A stretch of DNA of 64,000 bases from the NCBI GenBank assembly GCA_905221605.1, contig CAJNDS010000813.1:405001-469000 (forward strand). Direction: 5' to 3'. The stretch's first letter is position 1. Each line of letters starts with the position of its first letter. Source of the stretch: Symbiodinium natans (lineage: Eukaryota > Sar > Dinophyceae > Suessiales > Symbiodiniaceae). The notes below the pieces were generated by a model. That model was not told the origin of the DNA. It did not search any database and saw only the letters and a list, made by a program, of their open reading frames with translations. The position numbers were made by a program, and so were the translations under genes. Below, in pieces: positions 37,831-49,022 of this stretch.

Positions 37831-40800
37831 GACAGCTGATTCCCTGAAGTGGTCTGGGCTGTCTTGCTTCAGTGACCTGTCTTCCACACTGCTCTGGCTC
37901 AGGTTTGCTGGAGGACACGGTCGCTTTGCCATACCTGGCAGAATCTCCCAGTACCAACGCCCAGCCGGTGTATCGACTCACGTGAAGTGAGCCCTGAGCC
38001 CTACGCCTAAACGCGCCTGCCTTGCTCTGGGCACCGCAACATGCAGACACATGCTGATGCGGCCAGACCCTAAACCCCAGACCCTAAGTCTTGCGCCCCA
38101 AGCCCTGTCATCTACATTCGCTTGCCACTCTGCTGGCATGGCTCCAGGGAGGTTGGCCTGTCCAGCGGCATTTAGGCGTGCAGAGTGTAGGCAGGACAGC
38201 TCAACGCAAGCTTCTGTGCGAAGAGTTCGTAACTCTGGGATTTAGGGTTTAGGTTTAGGGCTTAGGGTTGCTGCGCTGGCCGGTTCTCTGACAGGCTTGC
38301 AAGGGCATAGGGCCCTGCCACTGCTGTCAAGCTTCGGATAGGCCAAGCCAGCAACCCCCTCAAAGGCCTGCAAACTGTTGGGCTCGAACTCCTTGAACTA
38401 CAAGGCCCCAACGAAGATCAATGGTCGACAGCGGGCTAGGAATTCGATTTTCCCGGGTTGTCCGAACATACGTGGGGATTCCTAAATTGAGGACCTCGGT
38501 ACCCCATGATCCAAGGCTCCGTGTTGCAGTCGGACCCCACTGAGGGACCGTGTAGAGGGGCTCCCAGAGCCTGATAGAGCCCTTTGCCGGTTCCTTTGGG
38601 ACCCACGTCTCTTCGGGCCGTATCCCTTTTGTTGGCGCAGCTCCGCCCATGGGACGATCCCTAAACCCTAAGACTCCTAAGACCCCAACCCCATCGGCTG
38701 CCAAGCAGAAGCCTGATGCGTGGAGTGAGAGCTTCTCGCTCTCCAGTCTGGCATGACCGTGCTCTGGAGTCTGGCTGAGGCCTTCTTTGGCGCCCAATCC
38801 CTTTGAAGGATGTTCTTGAAGGTTGTGAGCTCTCAGCAGCTCTTCCACGAGCTTCGCCGCGACGAATGTCCATTGGAAGAAGACCAATAGTTTCCTGGTT
38901 CCCATCTACTGCGTGGTCTCCCTTTAGCCAATGTGGTTCATCGCATTCCCAGCGGCCAATGATCCAGGTTTCGAGCACACACACACAAGGATGTAGCCAG
39001 CTCCCATGAAAGACACCCTGCTGCCTGCACCCAGCACTCCAGTTACTGCTCCCGGAAGTCTGTAGAGTCCAGGAGAGGCTGCTGAGCACGGCTCAGGGCA
39101 TAAGCAGCTGAGGTGTGTAGTCAGCGCGCAGTTTTCAGGAACCGACTCAGCCCTGGCATGATCTCACCTACTAGGCCATCGTATCTGAGCCTTGGGCAGC
39201 AGTCTCAGCAATGAAGCTCACGGCAATCCTGGGATCCCTCATACCCTAAACCCTAAACCCTAAAATGCCCGTAGGTGTCTGCGCGGCCAACTTTCCGAAT
39301 TTGGTGCCATCACTTTCAAAACTGACCAGCACGCCCCCATGGTGCCTACAACTGCCCCTCGAAGTGCGCAATGCCTAGTTCACGCTCTTCGGACCTCTGA
39401 AGGGTACTTGTGTATGCAGAGGCGGTAGCCGTAAATCCTAAACCCTAAACCCCTAAACCCTAAACCCTAAACCCTCTGCTTCAAAGGCCCACAGCATCCA
39501 GGAGCTTCGCCTGAAACATTCCGACCGGGGCGTCAGCGACAATGAACTCCTGCCTTGGACTTTTCAAGGGTTCAGGCGGTTTAGGGTTCAAGGGTTTAGG
39601 ATGGTTTAGGGTTGAGGGTTGAGGATTTAGGGTTTAGGGTCTAGGGGGTCTTGGGGGTCTAGGGGGTCTTGTGGGTCGTGGGGGTCTTGTCGGTCTTGGG
39701 GGTCTTGGGTAGCTGGCGTCTCTGAGCCCCGCTCACTTGGCGTAGATCCAGCGGCCGTGGGAGGAGAAGGCGCAAGCGTGCTGTGAAAAGGGTCAACTCT
39801 CGAAATTCCGGTGTCCCTTTCTGGGTACCCTTAACACTGGGGTTTAGGGTTTAGGGAGCAAGGGTCGTAAACTTAGAGAGCCCTGCAAGTATATCTTTGG
39901 CCTGGCATGAGGAGCCTCGCGACGTCTCGCTTGTTTTTGGGGCATGACGTTTTGCCCACCCATTGCCTTCGTGCGCCAAAAGCCCAGCACCCCTAAAGCC
40001 CCTATCAGTTCCTTGGTGTTCACTTGCTGAGGGCGTTCCCGCTCAAAGCAGCTATCATCTTGGCCTCTGTCGGCGAAATGGTCCAACTACCAGATATGGG
40101 GGAGAAATCGTTTTCCTAACTAAACATGGGGAGAAGATGGTCCCCATATTGAGCCAGCAATAGCGCGTTCACTTCATGCATCAGACGTCACAGAGGATGC
40201 ATTTGGCTTCCGACCGATCCTCGGCCTCGGCCTGCCCGAGCATCTGCAAGCAATCTCGGGGTTTTGTTAGGGTTTACTTAGGGTTGAAGGCTTGAAAGTC
40301 GCAGGGTCTAAGGCTTCCTTGGGGTGTGGGGTTACCTCTCAGCCACGCGTTGCTGAAGCAGAGGCCTGTCTCTGAATGGGTCGTCGTAGACGTCGCGCTC
40401 ACGCGGTCTGCGCCAAGAGCAGCCACTCAAGGCCTGACAACCCTGCTGAACTTAAGCCAAGATTTCCGAAGGAGCCCTAAAAACCCTCCGAAACTGAAAC
40501 CTCACACTCCCCTCCCAAAAAGAGGGTCTCAAATGCCCTAAACAGGGCCCTGCGGCCTGAGGCTCTGCCTTGCCTTCGAGGGCCGAGAGCAGCACTGAAA
40601 CTTCCGCTTGCCACCGGAGGCTTAAGCCGCTTAAGGCTGGAGGTGTAGGCCTTTTAAGGATGATCATGAGGCTCTTACTTGGGGGGGGGGCCTCCTCTCA
40701 ACCGGAACAACATCCGGTAGATGAGGGTCTAGGGGTCTTAGGGGGCTTAGGGGTCTTAGGGGGCTTAGGGGGCTTAGGGCTTCGGCCCATAAAGCTTGGC

Positions 40801-40903
40801 TTTCTGACACCCGACTCCGTGGCTTGGTCAGCGCCGCGCGTGGCCGAAGCATTGCCGGAAAGAGGGGCTTTCGGGCAGAGTTGTGGCGGGCCACCCCCAA
40901 ACC
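37831..40903. other. Copy B interior: no supported gene
   Basis: Blocks shared with copy A alternate with short telomere-like patches (38,238-38,265, 39,425-39,475, 39,585-39,640). At 39,635-39,710 there is a GGGGGTCTTG minisatellite (about seven units). Open frames are short and not conserved between A and B. Confidence 0.45.
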
Positions 40904-41003
40904 TTGGGATGTTCCCCCTGAGATAAGAGGGGGTCACTATCATCCCCCTAAAAAACAGTAGGAGGTTTGTTTGTACTAGGGGGGGAACAACGCAACCCAA
41001 ACC
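40896..41003. mobile_element. MITE with 8-bp target duplication, 92 bp, copy B only
   Basis: The element at 40,904-40,995 begins TTGGGATGTTCCCCC and ends GGGGAACAACGCAA, with imperfect inverted termini. It is flanked by CCCAAACC at 40,896-40,903 and 40,996-41,003. Copy A lacks it at the corresponding place near 29,620. Ends and target size match the element at 57,829, so they form one family. Confidence 0.8.
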
Positions 41004-41654
41004 CCTGAAACCTCCCTGAGCCCCTAGACCCTTGTGTCCTTGGCGCCTCGGGCGCCGATGCTCCTGATGGCGGCTTCCTGCTGGAAGCTCTGGTTACAAC
41101 GACTTGCTTCCAGGCTTTAGGATTTTCAGGGGTTTAGGGTTTAGGGTTTAGGGTTTAGGGCTTCCCTGAACCGCACGTTTGGGGGAGCCGGTCTGAATCC
41201 TCGGCCGATGCTCGCCGCCAGGAGCTGCGCTGGCTGAGGGGAGGCTGCTGATCGGCAGCTCCTCCTTCCGGTGCTTTAGGGTTTAGGGTTTAGGGTTTAG
41301 GGTTTAGGGCTTTAGGAAGCCTCACGTAGAATGGTGTCCCTTCCGCACTCTCAAGCCGCTCTAAGGTGATCAGAGAGGGCTCTTTAAGGGGGCTCTAAAG
41401 AGCCCCCCAAGCTGGAGTTGAAGAGTCCCTTGCATGCAAGGGCAACAATGAGCAGACTGAGAAGGAACAGTATGCCATCTGTGCGCTGGAATTGCCTGGC
41501 GTCCTGGCCTTGCGAGAGCCTTGCGCTCGCCTGTGCGGCTCCGGTGCCCTCTGTCCGGCTTTTTCGCCGTCCGTGAAGCCTGCTGGCCGACTCCAAATGA
41601 TGACCTAGAGGGCCCAAAGCTGGCAATGCGATACTCTTGCTGTCAACTGAGACT

Positions 41655-41735
41655 ATTGTAGGGGTTATCCCAATTATAAGTAGGGTTATAAGCCCAGTGA
41701 TAAGTGGTTATTAAGTCCCATGAACCTCCAAGTAG
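41655..41735. mobile_element. Small insertion related to the 52.75-kb element
   Basis: Compared with copy A (about 30,345), copy B has ~80 extra bases between two TAGGGGTT words. The insert contains CCCAATTATAAGTAG and ends ATTAAGTCCCATGAACCTCC followed by AAG. This resembles the end of the element at 52,751-52,969. Confidence 0.55.
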
Positions 41736-41858
41736 GGGTTGTGGAGCTGCTTCATGATCAACTTTGTCAGCGGTATGCCCTGCAAACACCTCAGGCGCTC
41801 CTGAGGCTCCGGCTGCCAAGGCTTCGCGAGAAAGGGGCTCCGCCTCCTCCAAGCGTCC

Positions 41859-41964
41859 AAACCCTAAACCCTAAACCCTAAACCCTAAACCCTAAACCCT
41901 AAACCCTAAACCCTAAACCCTAAACCCTAAACCCTAAACCCTAAACCCTAAACCCTAAACCCTA
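41859..41964 (-). repeat. Interstitial telomeric array (CCCTAAA), about 15 units
   Basis: A pure array between two stretches of unrelated unique sequence, with no visible degeneration at its edges, so probably young. Confidence 0.93.
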
Positions 41965-44805
41965 GGGTGTCAGGATGGCCCCCAACCTGGCCCGGAACCT
42001 CAGCTGCAGCTTGCTGCGGCTCGCGCTGCCCGGCCTGCTGTACGGCAGATATCCCTGCAGCTTGAGACAAAGTTATACTTTCATAGAAGCTCCCCAAACC
42101 TGTGCAGCACTGCAGCACTCTACTCCAGCAACGCAGCTCTAAACCGAACGAAGACACTCAGACTCAGGTTCTACGAAGCTGCGCTGCTTGCTTCAATGTG
42201 CTCTGCCACTACCGTGGTAAACCCCTGAACCCCCTGAACCCTAAATTCAGCTCCTTCCGACGTCCGACCGCCTCTCTGTGAGGTCTATCGGCGCTGCAGG
42301 GCACGAAGTGCCCAAGCCTTCTGAACATCTACCAGCCCCTCCCGTGCCCTGAAATTTGAGCTTTCGTGATACTCGGAAATCCCAGGCCAGCATCCTGTTG
42401 AGCCCAGAGCTTGCCAAGTAAAACCGGAGGGTTGAGGGGGGTAGCATCCCCCCTGCTTTTGTAAGTGGGGGAAGGCAGGGTCTCGGGTGCTGATGTGCCG
42501 CATGGAAATCCATTTTTCTTTCTTCGTCTGGGCATCCTGACAGACGCCGGAGTCGCGGCTATGACAGCTTGCAAGGACGTCAGGCACTGGCAGCTCCATT
42601 TCCCAGCCCCCCTAGTCAGATCACGTTGGGGATGGGGTATCGGGGTCCTCTCGGCCCTAAACCCTAAACCCTAAACCCTAAACCCTAAACCCTAAAGCCT
42701 AAGCCCTAAGCTTTAAGTCCCCCCAGGTAACATGTGCAGCCGCGGCACCACTGAGAGGGAACTTGCTGGGCATGGCCCCTTGTGTTGGGTAGGGATGGCA
42801 TCTCTTTATCCCCCTCAGAAGGCTGCATCGTGTCCGATCACGTTTTGGCTCCTTTTTTTACAGGAAGCTACGAAGACCTCAGAGCTTTTGGGGCTTAGGG
42901 GTTGGGCTCCTCACGTACAAGCCAAGCCGAGCATGCGATGCCCTGTTCCTGAAATCGTCCTGTGCGTCTCGGCAGCCAGCGTGCTTTCTTTCAAGTGCGC
43001 AGGGATGATCGCTCGTGGCTTCTGTCAGGGTTCTGCGACAGTCAAGCCAAGTTAAGCGCTTCTGTTGTGTCCTGACACTCAGGCCGCAGACGGCCTTGTG
43101 TGGCAGAGCAGCTCAGCACCTTGCCGTAAGTTGCAGGTCCGCTGTGCGGTTCCGAGCACGAGTGCCCGACCCAATCTTCATCTTGCCTCCGACCGGATAC
43201 CTGTCATGCCTCATCGGGCTCGGGTAGATCGCACCCAAACGATCGGAGCCCGGCTGTGTTTCTGGTGAATGTCGGTCTCGAGGATTGTTCAGTCAGTTGG
43301 AAGTGTCTTGGGATTTCAGTCTGGTGGGCCATGCCAAGGTGAATGCTGCAACGTTGTAGTGCGCAGCCTTTCCCCCTGGCGTTCCCCCTGGCGTGCAGCA
43401 AAGACCTCAAACCACACGTGGCCCCCAAAAACAGAGAGCTGGAACAGCTAGGATGCTAGCACGGGGTGTTCTCTGCCGAGGTCGGGGCAGCCGGCTGTTG
43501 TGGGTGTGCGTTGAAAGGACGCTGGCTGACCTTGGTCTAGGGCAGCGTGAACTTGCGACAAGGAGCCCTCTGCCAGCCTTCGTTGCTTCGCCGAAGCTGA
43601 AGCATGGAGTTCTGGGCTTCTTTGGGCGGCTGCAGGGTGCATAGGGGGTTCAGGGCCTGTCCGAGGGTGGCTTTAGGCCCTTCAGAGCATCGTGCATTGC
43701 GGCGTCCGCGCGGCGGCTCGATGATCAAGCGGCGCGTCGTGCCCGCCGCCACTGTGGTCCTTGTGCTGTGCATCGCTTCAGACACGCCCGCCATGCAGGC
43801 AGGTAGCCACGCAGACAGGATGTGTCGGCTGGGACCCAGCAAGTTGTAGTCGCCTGGGTTAACATGCATCCGTGAAGCCGGACATGCAATCATGAGGCTC
43901 CTTTGACCCACGGCCGTGTTTGACACATGACATGCCCCTAAGATGGTCCCCGCCCTCGCAGAACGGGGCTTTGAAGTATGCCTGAGGCACACCCTGCCTA
44001 TACTGCCCTGGGATGATTGTCAGGTCTGTCTCGTGCCAGCTCTCGAAGGCCATGCGCGCGCGAGCTCCTGCCCGCCAACATGGCAGCCACGTTTACCCGC
44101 GAGGCAGGATGTTTTAATGTCTCTCGCCAAAACGGCGCCAGTTAGTGTGGCACTGGATCCTGCGAGAGCCTAGAAGATTGGCATTGGGTCCGTGCACGTG
44201 TCTTGTATTGATAGTCCCCATCCGAGATGAAGCCCTTACTGCTGGCCCAAAAATCTGAGTAGACGGCATGGCGGCACGGCCCTCCGTTGCACCGAGCAGG
44301 CGCTTTCTCGGTGCCGGTGTGGGCTGAGAGTTCGGGAGGGGCACCCCTAGCTTTCGGGCTTTGGGGGCGCTGCGTCGACCCGGATAGCCCTGTTCTGGGT
44401 GGGGGGGACAGGCTTGAAAAACGAACCCCTTGGGTTCTAGTGTGAGCCGGTCTCATCCACCCTTTTAGGGTTTAGGGTTCAGGGCTTAGGGTTCTCACCC
44501 CTTCAGCGCATCTTGGGCCGCAAGGTCGTCCACCTGGGTGATGAGAAGGCAACCTCTGCCCCTGTACTCGGGTCCTCCGAGCTCCCAAGAAGGCCCCAAG
44601 AAGCCCAAGCTGAGCTACGCCAGCCGGGGGAAGTCTCGGACCCTAAGAAGGACCAGGCTCCCCGCCGGAGTCAGTGAAGGTTTGACTTTCAGCTGCGGGC
44701 CCAAACGACGCCCAGAAATAACACCTTTCGACCGCTGGTCCTTTGCTCAGCCCGGTGCAGAGTGAAGTTTGGGGAGGTCTTTTTGAGGAAAAATAAATGC
44801 CCTCG
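41965..44805. other. Rest of copy B: no supported gene
   Basis: Unique blocks shared with copy A from about 42,240 onwards. Short telomeric patches lie at 42,655-42,700 and 44,467-44,492. Plus-strand IKRRVVPAATVVLVLCIASD near 43,723-43,790 matches copy A with a 3-base insertion, but stops follow. Confidence 0.45.
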
Positions 44806-44869
44806 CCTTTTTCATGTGTCGGCTGGGGGGGGTTGGTAGGATTATTTGGGGCTTAAAGGGGTTTGAGCA

Positions 44870-45175
44870 TGATCATAGGGTTTATTTTTAAACCATAAGC
44901 CGTAAACCCAAAACCCCTAACCCTAAACTTCCCTAAACCCTAAACCTTAAACCCTAAACCCTAAACCCTACACCCTAAACCCCAAACCCGAGGGCTTAGA
45001 GGGTTTCAGGCCCGGCTTCAGGTTACGCGAGCCCTCGCGCAGCGCATGGGAGTTTAGGGCTCCGCTTGGCCCAAGCCCTACGGTTTAGGGTTTAGGGTTT
45101 AGGGTTTAGGGGTTTAGGGTTTAGCGTATAGCGTTTAGGGTTGAGGGTTGAGGGTTTAGGGTTTAGGGCTCAAGA
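44870..45175. repeat. Telomere-like mosaic, CCCTAAA then TTTAGGG
   Basis: A C-rich-strand array (44,930-44,990) and a G-rich-strand array (45,080-45,170) face each other across ~90 bp of GC-rich unique sequence. Confidence 0.88.
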
Positions 45176-45310
45176 TCGAGAAGCGTGCGAAGCCCCAATT
45201 AAGCTCGACGCGGCCAGGATCTGCTTGTTTAGGTTTACTATTTGGACCTAGAAAGTCTACGTAGTGTGCCCTAGAAACCCTATCAAAATCTCACAATCCA
45301 TCCTGCTAAC

Positions 45311-45352
45311 CCGCCCTACTTGCTAAGTCAAAAGAGCTTCCAAGTAGGGCGG
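45311..45352. repeat. Perfect 12-bp inverted repeat
   Basis: CCGCCCTACTTG and CAAGTAGGGCGG are separated by 18 bases containing CTAAGTCAAAAGAGCTTC. Related CTAAGTCAAA...CAGCTTC sequence recurs at 45,699-45,716, and TTTTGACTTAGTACG at 61,289, suggesting a dispersed hairpin family. Confidence 0.8.
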
Positions 45353-45429
45353 CTGGGTTTTTGGATGAGCAAGCCCTTGCCCCTATTGTTGACCCCTTTC
45401 CCCCCTGACAGAAGTTAGGGCTTAGGGTT

Positions 45430-45500
45430 GGGATGTTCCCCCTGTATACTAACAGTCCTTAGTAGGGATTATGATAGGGGGTGTTGTTTAGACATGTATT
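45430..45500. mobile_element. One end of the TTGGGATGTTCCCCC MITE family
   Basis: TTGGGATGTTCCCCCTGTATAC, AACAGTCCTTAGTAGGG and ATGATAGGGGG match the left half of the element at 57,829. The right end was not found nearby. Confidence 0.55.
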
Positions 45501-45839
45501 GGAGGGTGTCGGCATCGCTAGGCAGCTAGGCTCGCCTGACCTCTAAGTCCGAATCCCTAGAGTCTGAAGCTCCCAAATCCTAAACCCTGATAGCGTTCTA
45601 CGTATGTTCATATGTTTCAGGAAGCCGTGCCGTCGACGTAGCAAGTAGGGTTAGTAAGGGGATGATCATAGGATGTCTATCGGGATATTAAGCAGACTTA
45701 CTAAGTCAAACAGCTTCTGAGTAGAGGCCGAAGCTTCAAAGAGCAAAACGGGTTCTTGTCGTTCGTGTCAAGACACATTACAACCCCAAGCCGAAACCCT
45801 AAACCCCGAACTCCAAACCCTCAGCCCGAAACTCAAAAC

Positions 45840-46170
45840 CCTTAACCCCAAACCCCAAACCCCAAACCCCAAACCCCAAACCCCAAACCCTAAACCCTAA
45901 ACCCTAAACCCTAAACCCCCAAACCCTAAACCCTCAACCGACTGCCCAAATAGATCCCACGCAGCCATTCTTTGGCTTGATCAAGCAACCAATGGCTTGT
46001 TTGCCAAATCATTCGACGCGAGCCTGGCGTTGCTTCAGCCCCCTACGCCCGAAGCCCTAAGCCCTAAGCCGCTTAAGCCCTAAGCCCTAAGCCCTAAGCC
46101 CTAAGCCCTAAGCCCTAAGCCCTAAGCCCTAAGCCCTAAGCCCTAAGCCCTAAGCCCTAAACCCTAAACC
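45840..46170 (-). repeat. Composite array: CCCCAAA, CCCTAAA, then CCCTAAG variant
   Basis: Six CCCCAAA and four CCCTAAA units (45,842-45,915) are followed, after ~110 bp of unique sequence, by about 14 nearly uninterrupted CCCTAAG units (46,055-46,160). This third variant (CTTAGGG on the G-rich strand) is homogenised. Confidence 0.92.
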
Positions 46171-46559
46171 TTGAACCCTCAACCCCAAACCCTAAACCTT
46201 GAACCCTCAACCCTCTACCCTAAACCCCGGAAGGGTACAGGGCTTCCCGAGACGCAGCCTGGACCTTGCATCTATGGAACCCAGGAGTTTCTGGAACCCA
46301 GGAATTTCCAATGGTAGGGGGGGGGGGGTTTAGGGTTTAGGGTTTAGGATTTAGGGTTTAGGGTTTAGGGTTAGGAGAGTTTTCGGGTTTTGGGATCAGG
46401 GGGCGGGCTTACGGGTTTAGGTTGAGAGCTTAGGAGTTCAGGGAGTTTTTTTTTTGGATTTCGCAACCCCAGCACTTATATCTAAACTCTCAACCCTAAA
46501 GCCCTGAGCCCCAAACCCTCAACCACAGGGACCCTTGTGTGAATGCACGCGCCCTGAAC

Positions 46560-46680
46560 CCCAAGCCCTAAGCCCTAAGCCCTAAGCCCTAAGCCCTAAG
46601 CCCTAAGCCCTAAACCCTAAACCCTAAACCCTAAACCCTAAGCCCTAAACCCTAAACCCTAAACCCGAAACCCGAAACCC
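46560..46680 (-). repeat. CCCTAAG array grading into CCCTAAA and CCCGAAA
   Basis: About six CCCTAAG units, then CCCTAAA, then two CCCGAAA. The variant order is graded by position. Confidence 0.9.
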
Positions 46681-46792
46681 TAAGTTGAGTGCCGGGCGTG
46701 GCAGGTGATGCGTCTACACAGCCTGGCTCTGTGTTGCTGGCTCCTGCCTGGGGCCCAGGGCGGCCCAGGGCCCCAAGACCCAAAGGGGAGAA

Positions 46793-46906
46793 GGGTTTAG
46801 GGTTTAGGGTTTAGGGTTTAGGGTTTAGGGTTTAGGGTTTAGGGTTTAGGGTTTAGGGTTTAGGGTTTAGGGTTTAGGGTTTAGGGTTTAGGGTTTAGGG
46901 TTTAGG
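46793..46906 (+). repeat. Interstitial telomeric array (TTTAGGG), about 16 units
   Basis: One of the longest pure G-rich-strand arrays in the window. The opposite-orientation array at 47,065-47,210 lies 160 bp away. Confidence 0.95.
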
Positions 46907-47064
46907 AGGCTTAAGCCCTCAACCCTCAACCCTAAGCTACAAATATGTAAGAAACCCAACCGCTTTAGTGCCCAAGCCCTAAATCTTCAGGCTTGTAGCC
47001 CCGAAAGCCCGTGAGCCCTTCAACCCTCAGTACTGGTAGTAGGGGTTCCCTTATCGCAAGCTTG

Positions 47065-47210
47065 AGTAAACCCTAAACCCTAAACCCTAAACCCTAGACC
47101 CTAAACCCTAACCCTAAACCCTAAACCCTAAACCCTAAACCCTAAACCCTAAACCCTAAACCCTAAACCCCAAGCCCTAAACCCTAAACCCTAAACCCTG
47201 AACCCTAAAT
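47065..47210 (-). repeat. Interstitial telomeric array (CCCTAAA), about 19 units
   Basis: Mostly pure, with single AGACCC, CCCTAA and CCCCAAG deviations. Confidence 0.93.
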
Positions 47211-47410
47211 GGGTTGGTAGGTGGTCTCATTGGGAGTCTCTAAGCCAGAGAACCTCGGCGTGCAGAGCCAGCTGTCCCACTTGAGGTCGTTTGACAGACC
47301 CTAAACCTTAAAGCCTTCAACCGTAGACCCCAAACCCCATAAACCCTGAACAACACTAGGCACTCAACCCCAATGCCGAAACCCGAAAAAGGGTTTTGAA
47401 CGATTTTTCG

Positions 47411-47520
47411 TGTATATATATATATATATATTTCTTTATTTATTATACATATATAATAATAATAGCAACAATAATAATACAAATAAAAATACTGATGATG
47501 ATAATAAGAATGATGATCAC
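47411..47520. repeat. AT-rich microsatellite cluster
   Basis: (TA)n at 47,413-47,430, followed by ATAATAATAAT and GATGATGATAATAAG tracts. Open frames here encode only Tyr/Ile repeats and are not genes. Confidence 0.9.
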
Positions 47521-47608
47521 TTATTTGGGAGGGAGGGTATTTTGGGCGTCTGGCTTCGGTCAGCTGAGGCCACCCGTCTATTCCCTTCGAGAAACCTCAG
47601 ATGAGGCA

Positions 47609-47635
47609 GCTGCTGCTGCTGCTGCTGCTGCTGCT
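47609..47635 (+). repeat. (GCT)9 microsatellite
   Basis: Nine GCT triplets. The surrounding frame could encode polyalanine, but no gene context supports it. Confidence 0.95.
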
Positions 47636-47685
47636 CAAGCTCAAAACCCCTCAAGCCCTAGCACTTCGATCCTAAAATCAGGGGG

Positions 47686-47757
47686 TTTAGGGTTTAGGGT
47701 TTAGGGTTTAGGGTTTAGGGTTTAGGGTTTAGGGTTTAGGGTTTAGGGTTTAGGGTT
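47686..47757 (+). repeat. Interstitial telomeric array (TTTAGGG), about 10 units
   Basis: A pure array ending immediately before a member of the TTGGGATGTTCCCCC MITE family (47,764). Confidence 0.93.
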
Positions 47758-47763
47758 ATCGGT

Positions 47764-47868
47764 TGAGATGTTCCCCCTTGTACCTAACAGTCCTTAATAG
47801 GGATTCTAGTAGGGGGGTACGATAATCCTTTTATTTGGACTGTTTGTATAAGAGCGAACATCCCACCC
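47764..47868. mobile_element. Member of the TTGGGATGTTCCCCC MITE family
   Basis: The left end TTGAGATGTTCCCCCTTGTAC and right end GTATAAGAGCGAACATCCCAC are inverted. The internal AACAGTCCTTAATAGGGATT is shared with the other members. I could not identify a target duplication. Confidence 0.65.
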
Positions 47869-48714
47869 TAAAACCTTGAAACCGCAAAATCTCTGAAACC
47901 TTAGACCCTAAAACCTACATCAAGAAGATCGGCTAGATCAGCAGTTAACTTTGAGAAGGCGGCCTTCTGCTTGCCAGACAAGTGATTGTAGAGTTCTTAA
48001 GGGAGGGAGTTCAAGGGGGTATGTATAACTCTGGGATCTTAAACTACCCCCACCCTAAATCCTAAACCCTTAGCCCTAAACCCTGAACCCAAAGTAAGGC
48101 CCACAGAAGCCTTGACTAAGTCCAATTTGTTTTTTGTAAAGTCGGGGAGACATGGAGGATCCCCAAAGCGGTGTACTGCGTTCTGCCGACACATCTGCAC
48201 AGGTAAACATCCCAAGCCCTGCCCACCTTAAACCCCAAACCCTGAACCTCAAACCCCAAACTTTGCCCTAACCCTAAACCCAATCACCCTGGGGCCACGA
48301 AAGCCAAGCAAGAGCCTGGATAGGGTTTAGGGTTTAGGGTTTAGGGTTCAGGGTTCAGGGTTTAGGGGTTGGAGTTTGGGGTTCGGGGCTTACGCCTTAG
48401 GGTTTGGGGTTTAGGGTGTAGGGTTTACGGTTTCGGGGTTTGGGGTTTCAGAGTTTAGGGTAGCTTCAAGGGCATCGGGTAATGTGGGACCCTAATGCCT
48501 AAACCGTGTAAACCTTGCGCCACCCGAAGCCCTCTATACCCTGCACACCCTAAACCCTAAACTCTGTGCCCGAAAACGGTGTAAACCCGACAACCCTGTC
48601 AACCCAAAAGCCCGAGGTTTTTTGGCGCCTTAGAGCACTTTTGGGTCTCGGGGTTTCGGCCCCTAGGTCGTTCGTAGGGTTCAGATTGGCTCGGGACTTA
48701 GTCCATCTTGGGCC

Positions 48715-48800
48715 TGAACCCTAAACCCTAAACCCTAAACCCTAAACCCTAAACCCTAAACCCTAAACCCTAAATCCTAAACCCTAAACCCTAAACCCCA
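48715..48800 (-). repeat. Interstitial telomeric array (CCCTAAA), about 11 units
   Basis: Nearly pure, with one CCTAAAT and one CCCCAAA unit at the end. Confidence 0.92.
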
Positions 48801-48879
48801 AAAAGGTTTATGGGCTACAGGCCAGTACTAGGCTCCTCCACATTCCCGGAGATGTGAGCCGATTTAGGAGGGAGAGGCC

Positions 48880-49022
48880 GTTTAGGGTTTAGGGTTTCGG
48901 ATTTAGAGTTTAGGGGTAGGTTCAGGGTTTGGGGTTTAGGGTTTAGGGTTTAGGGTTTCGGATTTAGGGTTTAGGGGTAGGTTCAGGGTTTGGGGTTTAG
49001 GGTTTAGGGTTTAGGGTTCAGG
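48880..49022 (+). repeat. Higher-order duplication within a TTTAGGG array
   Basis: A ~66-bp compound unit (TTTCGGATTTAG, GTTTAGGGGTAGGTTCAGGG, TTTGGGG, TTTAGGG repeats) occurs twice in tandem with one internal difference. Arrays are therefore copied in blocks longer than one heptamer. Confidence 0.88.

Larger units (their letters stand above)
33470..44805. repeat. Tandem segmental unit, copy B (~11.3 kb)
   Basis: Head-to-tail with copy A after ~340 bp. The start (ACCCCACAAACCCTGACA..., CTTGAGTGGTTCAAGGGCAG) matches 23,150-23,350 and the end (TTTGCTCAG...GTGCAGAGTGAAG) matches 33,060-33,090. B is longer because of extra telomeric arrays (33,830-35,395, 36,246-36,325, 41,859-41,964), a 92-bp MITE (40,904), a foldback (36,009) and an insertion near 41,655-41,735. 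A short match to the pre-unit spacer of copy B (33,385-33,425) appears at 45,605-45,650, hinting at a third repeat. Confidence 0.85.
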
